Of a stretch of DNA of 64,000 nucleotides, positions 25,164-33,187 are shown piece by piece. The translations under genes and the position numbers were made by a program. Position 1 is the stretch's first letter, and every line of letters begins with the position of its first letter. Below the pieces are notes generated by a model. The model did no database searches, was not told the DNA's origin, and was given only the letters and a program-made list of their open reading frames with translations. The DNA lies in NCBI RefSeq assembly GCF_002251795.1, contig NZ_NOXU01000032.1, positions 248,001 to 312,000 of the forward strand, given 5' to 3'. This DNA is from Niveispirillum lacus. Lineage in GTDB: Bacteria; Pseudomonadota; Alphaproteobacteria; Azospirillales; Azospirillaceae.

Positions 25164-27560
25164 TCACTTCCCGTACCGCGCCACCACCGGCGCATACAGG
25201 TCCCAGACCTGACGATCACGCACCGACCGCAGCAGCTTAACATATTCGGCATGGCTCCAGGCCAACGGGGTGGCGCTGTTGGTGCCTTCGCCCAACTTGT
25301 ATCCCTTGGGCGACACACCAACGCCGTCCCACACCTGTTCGGGGATCATCAGACCGTCATTGGCGAATTTCTCCATCCCGCGGACATAAGTCATGCGGAT
25401 GGCATCTAGGTCCGCCGCCGTGACACCGCCCGGCTTGGCATTGGCGCGGGCCAACTCATAGTGCCCCCGCTCGCCGGTGAAAATCGGCCAGACGCGCCCG
25501 CGCTGCCCGGGCCCCATGCCGCCGGTCAGCTCACCGGTGCCGTAATTGCCGCCATTGCGGACATCCTCGCCATAGCCGTCATTGCCGTACCGGCGCCAGC
25601 CGGGATATGTGGCCGGATCGCCTGCGAAGGTGAACGTGTATTTCACGCGGAAATGGTCGGGGATCGACATATCGTCCAGTTCGCCCAGACTGTCCACAAT
25701 GCTGTCAGCATTGGGCGCGCGCACACCATAGCGGACCAGTTCCAGGAACCCACCATCCAGATAGACATTTTCGGTCAGGCCCTGCTGCCCATTGGCGGGG
25801 TTGACCGGGCCCTTGTCATTGGGATTGTCATTCTGGTTGACGCGCAGGAAGTAGCGGCCATTGCCATAGGTGCCCTGGGTCGTGAACATCCGCGCCTCGA
25901 TGGCGGCGTTGATCGTATCCGCCGTGGCGCGATAGGTCTTGGCATCCTCAGTCTGGCCCAACTTGTCGGCAATCTCCGCAGCGCTGATCAACCCCGCCAC
26001 GATAGCGGCGGTTGTGGAAGGCGAATGGCCCGGCTGTTCTTCCCAGCGCTCCTGCTGACTGCTGGGTGGGGTAATGGTGGCCTTGTTCCAGTCCAACCCG
26101 ATCTTGCCGCCCTTGACCAGGAAGTCCGCCGCCGGCTTCAACATGGCCGGGTACATGGCTTTCAGTGTCGCATCATCCACGACCCCGGCCTGCCAAAGCT
26201 TCCATCCCAGCATGATGGGCATGGCCGTCTGATCCAACTGCACGCCCACCCATTCGATGGTACCATCGACATGGGTCTTCTGCAGGAACCAGCCATTGGC
26301 GCCCTTATTGCCCTTGGTCTGGGCGGATACCTGCACGGTCGTCAGATAGTTGAAGGCGGCCAGTGGCGTTGCCGTGTCGCCCAGCGCCAGCAGCGCCATG
26401 GCGCATTGATAGAAATCGCGCGGCCAGACGGCCTTGTACCCGGTGGCCAGCTTTTCGGTCGACACTGTCTCGCCCCACGGCGCCGACAAGGACGCGATCA
26501 GGGCGCCCGCATAGGTCTTATCCTCTTGCGCCTTCAACACCAGGGCCGACACGAAGGCCAGACTGCCCCCGTCCGTCGCCATGGCGGCCAGGTCCTTCAG
26601 TGGCGCCAGACCCTGGATGTAATCCTCCCAACCGACAGCCTCTCCCTGACCGTTGAATTTCGCCAACGTGGCGGCATAGCCGGCCTTCAGGGTGGCATCA
26701 GCCAGGGCATTGGCGGCGGCACGGTCGGCCCCGAAGGCCACGACCACATCATAGGTCGCCTCCTGACCGGCGGACAGTGCCGGCAGTTCACCCGCCAGCG
26801 CGACATTGCCGGCCTTGGTTCCCGTCGTGTCATAGACCGCAAGCGCGCCGCGTTCGCGCAACTGGCTCAACCCGTCCGACGCGCCGACAAAGCCGACGCT
26901 GGTCTTCACAAACGGCTTATCCGCCTTGATAACCAGGCTGTGCGTGCCCTCCACGGCGTTCAGCGTACCGCCGACCGTGTCGGCCTTGTCATTGCTGCCC
27001 GTCCCCGCCATCTGCGGGTCGGCCAGAAGGACGGGCGTGATCCCCGTCTTCAGCGCGCGGAAAATGGTCCGCACGAACAATGTGTCGCGATCGGGATCGG
27101 TGAAGACATGCTTCTCGATCTCATAGCGGCCCTGGCGGTCGCGGTTGACCACCTTGTACGCCAGCGACAGGGGCCGCCCGGCTTCATCCTTGTGCAGATA
27201 ATCGACCTGGGTGTCCATGTCGTCATATTCGGTATGGACGAAGCCTTCGCCCTTCACGGCGAATTGCAGTTCGCGCAACTGCGCCTCATGGATCATACCC
27301 TGCATGGTTTCCGTGATGACGCCACGGGCCAGCGAGAACCAGACCTTGGACACCGGTCCCGTCACACCGCCATCCTGATAGCGGCCCTGCACATAGGCCT
27401 CATAGGAGGTGCCGATCCCGTCCTTACCAGCGTAGGAAAAAGTGGGTTTGGCCCCCGGCGCCCCCGGTGCGGTTGCGGCCAGGGCCGTCCCACTCATCAA
27501 CAAGGCGGCAAGGGTGCCAGTCGCGGTGAGGGCGGCGGCAATGCGCAAGGTCCTGGTCAT
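25164..27560 (-). CDS. GH15 glucoamylase (glucan 1,4-alpha-glucosidase)
   Basis: A 798-residue exported enzyme with a signal peptide (RIAAALTATGTLAALLMSGTALA). An N-terminal beta-sandwich domain as in bacterial glucoamylases and glucodextranases covers roughly residues 30-310. It is followed by the alpha/alpha-barrel with VWPRDFYQCAMALLALG, QLDQTAMPIMLGWKLW, RWEEQPGHSPST (general acid region) and PLAWSHAEYVKLL with base Glu772. It would release glucose from the non-reducing ends of starch or dextrin fragments in the periplasm. The ATG at 27560 follows GGGGAGAG; a TTG at 27572 is inside the ribosome site. Two ATACGTAT sites upstream suggest its own regulator. Confidence 0.9.
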   Translation of the reverse strand: MTRTLRIAAALTATGTLAALLMSGTALAATAPGAPGAKPTFSYAGKDGIGTSYEAYVQGRYQDGGVTGPVSKVWFSLARGVITETMQGMIHEAQLRELQFAVKGEGFVHTEYDDMDTQVDYLHKDEAGRPLSLAYKVVNRDRQGRYEIEKHVFTDPDRDTLFVRTIFRALKTGITPVLLADPQMAGTGSNDKADTVGGTLNAVEGTHSLVIKADKPFVKTSVGFVGASDGLSQLRERGALAVYDTTGTKAGNVALAGELPALSAGQEATYDVVVAFGADRAAANALADATLKAGYAATLAKFNGQGEAVGWEDYIQGLAPLKDLAAMATDGGSLAFVSALVLKAQEDKTYAGALIASLSAPWGETVSTEKLATGYKAVWPRDFYQCAMALLALGDTATPLAAFNYLTTVQVSAQTKGNKGANGWFLQKTHVDGTIEWVGVQLDQTAMPIMLGWKLWQAGVVDDATLKAMYPAMLKPAADFLVKGGKIGLDWNKATITPPSSQQERWEEQPGHSPSTTAAIVAGLISAAEIADKLGQTEDAKTYRATADTINAAIEARMFTTQGTYGNGRYFLRVNQNDNPNDKGPVNPANGQQGLTENVYLDGGFLELVRYGVRAPNADSIVDSLGELDDMSIPDHFRVKYTFTFAGDPATYPGWRRYGNDGYGEDVRNGGNYGTGELTGGMGPGQRGRVWPIFTGERGHYELARANAKPGGVTAADLDAIRMTYVRGMEKFANDGLMIPEQVWDGVGVSPKGYKLGEGTNSATPLAWSHAEYVKLLRSVRDRQVWDLYAPVVARYGK

Positions 27561-27653
27561 GTCTCTCCCCAATCCAACCGATTACCGCCCGGACTTCATG
27601 GCCGTGGCGTTTGAGGAGAATAGATCGGGTATCACCGCCGACTTTGTCGGCTG

Positions 27654-27663
27654 AATACGTATG
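27654..27663. promoter_or_regulatory. candidate operator ATACGTAT, copy 1
   Basis: AATACGTATG contains the perfect palindrome ATACGTAT with a central CG, as in LacI-family operators. It lies 94 bp upstream of the glucoamylase start and is repeated 33 bp further upstream. Confidence 0.45.
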
Positions 27664-27686
27664 TTGTGCGCTGCGAAGCCGGGCGA

Positions 27687-27696
27687 AATACGTATG
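27687..27696. promoter_or_regulatory. candidate operator ATACGTAT, copy 2
   Basis: An identical AATACGTATG, 33 bp (about three helical turns) from copy 1, so both copies face the same side of the DNA. It is next to the hairpin that ends the neighbouring gene. Confidence 0.45.
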
Positions 27697-27697
27697 C

Positions 27698-27716
27698 GGG
27701 GGGCCGAAAGCCCCCC
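27698..27716 (-). other. hairpin abutting the stop codon of the duplicated-domain gene
   Basis: GGGGGGC / GCCCCCC with a 5-nt loop (minus strand loop TTTCG) overlaps the TAG stop codon. No T-run follows on the minus strand, so it is more likely an mRNA-stabilising stem or Rho-assisted end than an intrinsic terminator. Confidence 0.5.
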
Positions 27717-28837
27717 TATTTCGTTAGATCCAAGACATAGACCTGCCCGATCTCCACCACCTGTTTGGCACCGGCGATCTGAAAGCCCAGGACGCCCTTG
27801 CCGGCATCAAGCGCCATGCTGGACCGCATCTTCACCTGATGCAGTTTCCAATCGGGTCCAACGGAGAGCATGCCATCGCCAAACCCGGCATAGGGGGCGG
27901 CATTCTCCTGCATCCGCAGACCAATCCGCCCCATCCCGTCCGGTGTGTCTGCCGATACAGTCCGCGCCCAAAAGGCAACCGTGATGTCGCGGTCGGCTGC
28001 GATGGCCGTCACCAGGGGAACGCTGACGCCGATATTGTATGGCTTTTCGTTCGCCACAGGACTGCTGATCCGCATGGCATAGCCGCCGCCGATATCCGGC
28101 GTCTGCACCTTGGCATTGGTCTGGCCGGCGCCATAGACGGGCCAGTCGATACTCGCCGGATCGTTCAGCAGCACCCCCGGCAGCCGCTCGGGCACGGGCA
28201 TGCGGATGGCGGTCGCCCCTCCCCCGCCGCCGGGTGCGGCCGCCATGGCCTTCATGCCCATATCCAGAACGAAGATCTGCCCGATCTCCACCACCTGTTT
28301 GGCAGCGGCGACCTGAAAGCCCAGGACCGCCTTGCCGGGATCAACGCTAATGCTGGCCTGTGCTTTCGCCTCGTACATTTTCCACTCAGGCCCGATGGCC
28401 AGCATCGTATCCCCAAACCCGCTATAGGGTGCCTCGTTCAATTGCAGGCGCAGGCCCAGCTTGCCCTTGCCGTCGGGCGTGTCGGCTGAAACGGTGCGTG
28501 CCCAAAAAGCCACCGTAATGGCCTGCCCCGGCGTGAAGCCGGCTTTCAGGGGCACATTCACGCCAATATTGTGCGCCGCATCCGATGCGACCGGTGATGT
28601 CACCTGTAACGCCGCCCCGCCGCCGATGCCCGGCGTCTTGACCCGCTTGTTCTTCTGACCCTGACCATAAACGGTCCAATCCAGTACCGTCGGGTCGTTC
28701 ATCAGTTTGCCGGGTAATTGCGCCTGCAAAGCCGCCAGTGCCGCCTCGTCGGCGGCAGCATCACCAGGCAACGCAAATCCACTGCCTGCCAGCAGGACAA
28801 AAGCCATCGCCGGCAGGACCCAAGACTTCCTGACCAT
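27716..28837 (-). CDS. secreted protein with two tandem beta-rich domains (CBM-like)
   Basis: A 373-residue exported protein (signal peptide to about residue 28, FALPGDAAA) made of two copies of a ~155-residue domain, at about residues 40-200 and 215-373. Shared elements include LLNDP-x5-WPVYG/WTVYG, ITVAFWARTVSADTPDG, GLRMQ/GLRLQ-x-APY-GFGD and KQVVEIGQ-VLD. The pattern resembles jelly-roll carbohydrate-binding modules of the CBM4/9/CIA30 type, but no family can be fixed by eye. It has no catalytic motif and probably binds a polysaccharide. AGGGAGGAAAC precedes the ATG. Its promoter carries two LacI-type operators like that of the GH3/GH29 region, linking it to that regulon. Confidence 0.75.
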   Translation of the reverse strand: MVRKSWVLPAMAFVLLAGSGFALPGDAAADEAALAALQAQLPGKLMNDPTVLDWTVYGQGQKNKRVKTPGIGGGAALQVTSPVASDAAHNIGVNVPLKAGFTPGQAITVAFWARTVSADTPDGKGKLGLRLQLNEAPYSGFGDTMLAIGPEWKMYEAKAQASISVDPGKAVLGFQVAAAKQVVEIGQIFVLDMGMKAMAAAPGGGGGATAIRMPVPERLPGVLLNDPASIDWPVYGAGQTNAKVQTPDIGGGYAMRISSPVANEKPYNIGVSVPLVTAIAADRDITVAFWARTVSADTPDGMGRIGLRMQENAAPYAGFGDGMLSVGPDWKLHQVKMRSSMALDAGKGVLGFQIAGAKQVVEIGQVYVLDLTK

Positions 28838-28914
28838 GTTTCCTCCCTTTCCCGGTTCACCGGGTTCTTTACGACGACAGTAAAGCGTTCCTTCGCATGG
28901 CAAGCAATCAAAAA

Positions 28915-28930
28915 TGTGAGCGCTATCACA
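28915..28930. promoter_or_regulatory. LacI-type operator O1
   Basis: TGTGAGCGCTATCACA is palindromic apart from one position pair and contains the GCGCTATCA half of the 13174-13187 operator. It lies about 80 bp upstream of the duplicated-domain gene and downstream of the likely transcription start. Confidence 0.6.
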
Positions 28931-28962
28931 ACAACCATAAATTCTTTTTAGTGTATTGATAA

Positions 28963-28977
28963 ATTATAACGCTATCA
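28963..28977 (-). promoter_or_regulatory. LacI-type operator O2 overlapping a TATAAT box
   Basis: TTATAACGCTATCA (28964-28977) matches 12 of 14 positions of the operator at 13174. On the minus strand it overlaps a perfect -10 hexamer, TATAAT (28968 to 28963), with no good -35. Operator centres O1 and O2 are 48 bp apart, suitable for cooperative repression. Confidence 0.6.
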
Positions 28978-29065
28978 ATGAGTGTGGATTTACCCCTCTG
29001 CCTGACCAGCGATTTGTCATACATGTCTACCTGTCGGACAAAATTCCCGACAACGCTGACAATTG

Positions 29066-30418
29066 TCACCGGTTACCCAGACGCTCCACAATGCAGGCAT
29101 GGCAGCGGAAGCTCAGCCGGTAATCGCGCATGATGTACATAGCGACCAGGATGCCGACTAGCGGGATCAGGCCCATGACGACCCGCAACCCCGCTTCCGA
29201 TGATGGTCCCTGGCCCTTGGTGACATCGAATCCATGAAAGACTGCGGCCATCAGCAAGCCGGAAACACCCAGCGCCGCTTTCTGCAGAAAGGCGGCCAGC
29301 CCAAAAATTTTCCCCTCATCGCGGCGGCGGAATCGCCATTCACTCCAATCAACCGTATCGGGCAGCATCGCCCAGATACAGACGGCATAGGCCGTATGCC
29401 CAACACAAGCGATGGCCAGGGCGGCAAAGCCGCTCCAATAGGACCAATGCGGAATCAGCGCGAATCCAGCGCTCCCCAGGGCGAACAACGCACCGCCCAG
29501 CATAAAACCTGTACGTTTCTCCGTTCGCCGGATCAACCACACCCAGAGCGGCACACAGATGACATTGATAATGCCAAACAGCGCCAACGCCTGATCGGCG
29601 CGCCCCAGGTCCCCTACGCCATATTTGAAGAAATACAGATAGTTACGGGATTGCAGCGGCACCATGATCTGCGAGATCAGAATACAGAGATAAAGCTGCA
29701 CCGTCGGACCGCCCCGCCGAACCAGACCCAGGAAACCGGTCAGATCCTGCCACAGGCTGCCCACCGGCGGCTGGCGGCTTTCCGCCATTGGCTGTTCCCG
29801 CACAATCAGGAAACACAGGACAAAGGCCACCACCGATAGACCACCAATGATCAGAGCAGCGATCGCATAGCCTTGGGCCCCGTCCAGGCCGGCAAACCGT
29901 TTAGCCAGCACCGGCATCAGGGTGGCAACGACAGCACCGCCCAGAAAAGCGAACTGCATGCGCCATCCGGTAAGCGATGTGCGTTCGTCAGCGTCACTGG
30001 TCATGCTGGCTGACAGGCTAGAATAAGGGATGGCAACAACCGTATAGGCAGTGCGAAGCAACATATGGGTAGCCAGCCCATACATCACGGCCGCAGGCCC
30101 CGTGAAGCCGGGCGCCGTGAAGGCCAGTGCCAGGCAAGCGGCCAACGGCACCGCGCCAAAGAGCAGGTACGGACGATGGCGTCCCCAGCGGCCCCTGGTA
30201 CGATCAGCAATCAGCCCCATGATTGGATCGGTAACGCCGTCCCACAGGGCCGCAATGAAGAAGGTCACCCCCGCCCAAACGGGCGACAGCCCCATGATTT
30301 CGGTCTGGAAAAAGGTCAGGAACAGGCCCATCGCCTGCCAATGCAGGTTTAGGCCGAAATCACCAAGCCCATAGCCAAACTTCCGGCCCAGGCTTACCCT
30401 GCCCGCCTTACGCTCCAA
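29066..30418 (-). CDS. GPH-family sugar:cation symporter (MelB/XynT-like)
   Basis: A 450-residue protein with twelve membrane segments. The N-terminus (LGRKFGYGLGDFGLNLHWQAMGLFLTFFQTEIMGLSP) and the loop DPIMGLIADRTRGRWGRHRPYLLFG are the signature of the glycoside-pentoside-hexuronide:cation symporter family. Members carry melibiose, lactose, xylosides and similar sugars across the inner membrane with Na+ or H+. The start codon is TTG at 30418, with GGGAGGA seven to eight bases upstream and no in-frame ATG nearby before conserved sequence. The likely substrates here are oligosaccharides or pentoses freed by the exported glycosidases. Confidence 0.85.
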   Translation of the reverse strand: MERKAGRVSLGRKFGYGLGDFGLNLHWQAMGLFLTFFQTEIMGLSPVWAGVTFFIAALWDGVTDPIMGLIADRTRGRWGRHRPYLLFGAVPLAACLALAFTAPGFTGPAAVMYGLATHMLLRTAYTVVAIPYSSLSASMTSDADERTSLTGWRMQFAFLGGAVVATLMPVLAKRFAGLDGAQGYAIAALIIGGLSVVAFVLCFLIVREQPMAESRQPPVGSLWQDLTGFLGLVRRGGPTVQLYLCILISQIMVPLQSRNYLYFFKYGVGDLGRADQALALFGIINVICVPLWVWLIRRTEKRTGFMLGGALFALGSAGFALIPHWSYWSGFAALAIACVGHTAYAVCIWAMLPDTVDWSEWRFRRRDEGKIFGLAAFLQKAALGVSGLLMAAVFHGFDVTKGQGPSSEAGLRVVMGLIPLVGILVAMYIMRDYRLSFRCHACIVERLGNR

Positions 30419-30610
30419 TGGCTTGTCCTCCCAGGGACGCGCTGGTAGCGGTGGTTTCCACCTGTCCCCAACGCTTCTTGTTGCCCACCACTGAACATGG
30501 TTCGAACGCTGCTGCCAAGGCTGTTTACGAAATTACACAATCATACCCGTTTTCCTGTTGCATCGTTACGGGTTTCGGCAGAAAAAGAACCGTTCGTACA
30601 AATCAGTGTC

Positions 30611-30622
30611 GACAGCGTTGTC
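30611..30622. promoter_or_regulatory. candidate operator upstream of gluP
   Basis: GACAGCGTTGTC, within TGTCGACAGCGTTGTCAA, is a near-palindrome with a central CG, 47 bp before the gluP start in the gap shared with the GPH symporter gene. It could be the autoregulatory site of the LacI-type protein encoded downstream. Confidence 0.4.
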
Positions 30623-30668
30623 AATTTCTGCGACATGTCGAGACAAAGCAAAATAATGGGAGGTCGCC

Positions 30669-31946
30669 TTGGCGCAGTCCGGTCCAATTTCCGCATCCGG
30701 GGGGGACAGCACGTTCCCGGTGGCCCGTTCGATGCTGCCCTTCACCTTCATGTTGTTCTTCGTCGTGGGTTTCGTGACCGTGCTGGTCGACCCGCTGGTG
30801 GCGAAGTTCAAGGCGGCCTTCAGCCTTGGTTATGCCGAGGCGATGCTGACGCAGTTCTGCTATTTCCTGGCCTATTTCCTGGTCTCGCTGCCGGCCAGTC
30901 GGGTGCTTGACCGGGTGGGCTATCTGCGCGGTGCCATTATTGGCTTCGTCACGGTCGGGCTGGGCATCCTGCTGTTCGTTCCCGCTATTGAGATCGGTCA
31001 ATACTGGGTATTCCTGGCAGCCCTGTTCATCATCGCCACCGGTGTGACGATGATCCAGGTCGTGATGAACCCGTTGACCTCCGGCCTGGGTTCGCCGGAA
31101 ACGGCCCCCCAGCGTCTGACCCTGGCGCAGGCCTTCAATTCAGTCGCCACCTTCATCGGCCCGCTGCTGGCCGGGGCGATCATCTTTGACGCGGTGACGG
31201 AAGTTGTACCCGCCGGGGAAGGCTCCGCCACAACTGCACTGCGCGTTCTGGAAACGCCCTGCATTGTCCTGGCTGGTATGATGTTTGCGGTAGCCGGTCT
31301 GTTCTGGTTCCTGCGCGGCAAGGAAACAGTCGTGCGCCGGGAAACCGCCCACTGGCACATGCCGTCCCTGAAGGAAAACCCGCGGCTTGCCTTTGGTGCA
31401 CTCTGCATCTTCGTCTATGTCGGGGCTGAAGTGGCCATCGGTTCGCTGATGATCAATTATTTGGGCCTGGAGAGCACTCTGGGCCTGACCGAAGAAGAGG
31501 CGACCCGATATCTGGCCTTCTATTGGGGCGGAGCCATGGTCGGCCGCTTCATTGGGTCTGCCGCGATGTCAAAAATCGCGCCGTCGAAGGTGCTGGCCTT
31601 CTGCGCCATCATGACCACCGCGCTGGCCGCCATCTCCGGCTTCACCACCGGCCCGGTCTCGGCCTACACGGCCATCGCCATCGGCCTGTTCAACTCCATC
31701 ATGTTCCCCACCATCTTCTCCTTGTCGGTGAAGGACATGGATGATCAGACACCGGCGGCGTCGGGCCTGCTCTGCCTGTCCATCGTCGGTGGGGCGATCA
31801 TCCCGGTGCTGACCGGCCTGTTTGCCGATGCGACCAACCTGCACCTGTCCATGATCGTGCCGGTGGTCTGCTATCTGGTGATCGTGGCCTTCGGTCTGAA
31901 ATGCACTAACGGCACGCTGGAGAACGGCTACGGCCGCATCCGCTGA
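30669..31946 (+). CDS. gluP: glucose/galactose MFS transporter (GluP/FHS family)
   Basis: A 425-residue, twelve-segment transporter of the fucose-galactose-glucose:H+ symporter branch. Characteristic stretches are MLFFVVGFVTVLVDPLVAKFKAAFSLGYAEAMLTQFCYFLAYFLVSLPASR and GVTMIQVVMNPLTSGLGSPETAPQRLTLAQAFNSVATFIGP. It would bring glucose or galactose from the GH3, GH15, GH35 and GH97 enzymes into the cytoplasm. The start is taken as TTG at 30669, four bases after GGAGGT; an ATG 22 codons later (MLPF) is the alternative. It heads a unit with the LacI regulator and glucokinase genes, but a strong hairpin terminator follows it. Confidence 0.85.
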   Translation: MAQSGPISASGGDSTFPVARSMLPFTFMLFFVVGFVTVLVDPLVAKFKAAFSLGYAEAMLTQFCYFLAYFLVSLPASRVLDRVGYLRGAIIGFVTVGLGILLFVPAIEIGQYWVFLAALFIIATGVTMIQVVMNPLTSGLGSPETAPQRLTLAQAFNSVATFIGPLLAGAIIFDAVTEVVPAGEGSATTALRVLETPCIVLAGMMFAVAGLFWFLRGKETVVRRETAHWHMPSLKENPRLAFGALCIFVYVGAEVAIGSLMINYLGLESTLGLTEEEATRYLAFYWGGAMVGRFIGSAAMSKIAPSKVLAFCAIMTTALAAISGFTTGPVSAYTAIAIGLFNSIMFPTIFSLSVKDMDDQTPAASGLLCLSIVGGAIIPVLTGLFADATNLHLSMIVPVVCYLVIVAFGLKCTNGTLENGYGRIR

Positions 31947-31964
31947 CGGATTCATCGGTTGTTT

Positions 31965-31999
31965 GGGTAGCGGGGACCATACAGTCCCCGCTACCCTTC
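31965..31999 (+). terminator. hairpin terminator after gluP
   Basis: A perfect 13-bp stem GGGTAGCGGGGAC / GTCCCCGCTACCC with loop CATACA starts 18 bp after the gluP stop. The tail TTCCACTTTT is only partly T-rich, so it may be partial and set the ratio of transporter to regulator and kinase. Confidence 0.7.
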
Positions 32000-32068
32000 C
32001 ACTTTTGGTGGACCCGGCAATCGAATAAGCAGACAATTGCACCGGTTGAACCGGGAGAGACTTCGAAC

Positions 32069-33148
32069 ATGGCGCAGTCGCATCGCAAGCCGACGATTAA
32101 CGACGTCGCGGCCCTGGCCGAGGTGTCGATCAAGACCGTCAGCCGCGTGATGAACAAGGAACCGAATGTCCGCGACGTGGTGCGCCAACGGGTGCAGGCG
32201 GCCATCACGCAACTGGGTTATCAGCCCTCGTTATCGGCAAGGTCGCTGGCCGGTGAGCGTTCTTTTCTGATCGGCCATTTCTATGGCGATACGGGCGGCC
32301 AATATACCCACGATATCCAGCTTGGCATGCTGAACCGCTGCCGCGCGGCCGGCTATCATCTGCTGATCGAGGAAATCGCCTATAACGCCCCGGATGTGGA
32401 GGAGCGTGCGGCAGCATTGGTTAATCAGGTGCGGATGGCCGGCGTGGTCCTGACCCCACCGGTGACCGATAATCCCATCGTGCTGGGTGTTCTACAGCGG
32501 GCTGGCGTGCCCTATGTTCGCATCGCGCCCGACCGCGATATCGACACGTCGCCCATCGTCCGTATTGATGAATGGAAGGCAACGCGCGACCTGACGGAAC
32601 ATCTGATCCGCCTGGGCCATACGCGCATCGGGTTCATCAAGGGCAAGGCGCAGCACGCCGCCACCCGCCTGCGCTATGCCGGCTTCTGCGAGGCGCTGGC
32701 CGATCACGGCCTGGCGCCCATGCCAGACTTAATCGAGGTGGGCGAATTCAACTACGCCTCCGCCCTGCCGGCGGCCACACGCCTGCTGGAACGGGCCGAC
32801 CGTCCCACCGCCATCCTGGCATCAAACGACGAAATGGCCGCCGCCACACTGGCGGTGGCGCATGGCATGGGCATTACCGTGCCTGAACAGCTTTCCGTGG
32901 TCGGCTTTGACGACATGCCGATTGCCAGCATGGTCTGGCCGCAATTGGTGACCATCCGCCAACCTGTGATCCAGATGGCCGAGGCCGCGGCCGATATTCT
33001 TCTGGAACTGATCAAGCGCAAGGATGCGGGCGTGTGGGAAAACCCGATGCCGCATCGGCAACTCGATCACGCCCTGATCGTCCGCGGCTCCACGGGACCG
33101 GCCCCCGGTGCGCCGGGGGCCGCACTGCGAACCAAACGCAGCGCCTGA
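32069..33148 (+). CDS. LacI-family transcriptional regulator
   Basis: A 359-residue LacI/GalR protein. The N-terminal HTH (TINDVAALAEVSIKTVSRVMNKEPNVRDVVRQRVQAAITQLGYQPS) with hinge helix (SARSLAGERS) is followed by a periplasmic-binding-protein-like sugar domain (LIGHFYGDTGGQYTHDIQLGML, AILASNDEMAAATLAVAHGMGI, VVGFDDMP). It probably represses sugar uptake or hydrolase genes and is released by a sugar. It is the only complete LacI-type gene in the window, so it is the leading candidate for the AGCGCT-core operators at 13.2 and 28.9 kb or for the GACAGCGTTGTC site before gluP. GGGAGAGAC precedes the ATG. Confidence 0.9.
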   Translation: MAQSHRKPTINDVAALAEVSIKTVSRVMNKEPNVRDVVRQRVQAAITQLGYQPSLSARSLAGERSFLIGHFYGDTGGQYTHDIQLGMLNRCRAAGYHLLIEEIAYNAPDVEERAAALVNQVRMAGVVLTPPVTDNPIVLGVLQRAGVPYVRIAPDRDIDTSPIVRIDEWKATRDLTEHLIRLGHTRIGFIKGKAQHAATRLRYAGFCEALADHGLAPMPDLIEVGEFNYASALPAATRLLERADRPTAILASNDEMAAATLAVAHGMGITVPEQLSVVGFDDMPIASMVWPQLVTIRQPVIQMAEAAADILLELIKRKDAGVWENPMPHRQLDHALIVRGSTGPAPGAPGAALRTKRSA

Positions 33149-33187
33149 TCACCCCTTCGCCTCATCTGCCTGCCTGGAACGACTCGC

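Noticed and set aside
27698-27716. intrinsic terminator at the end of the duplicated-domain gene
   Set aside because: The stem is strong but overlaps the stop codon and is not followed by T residues on the minus strand.
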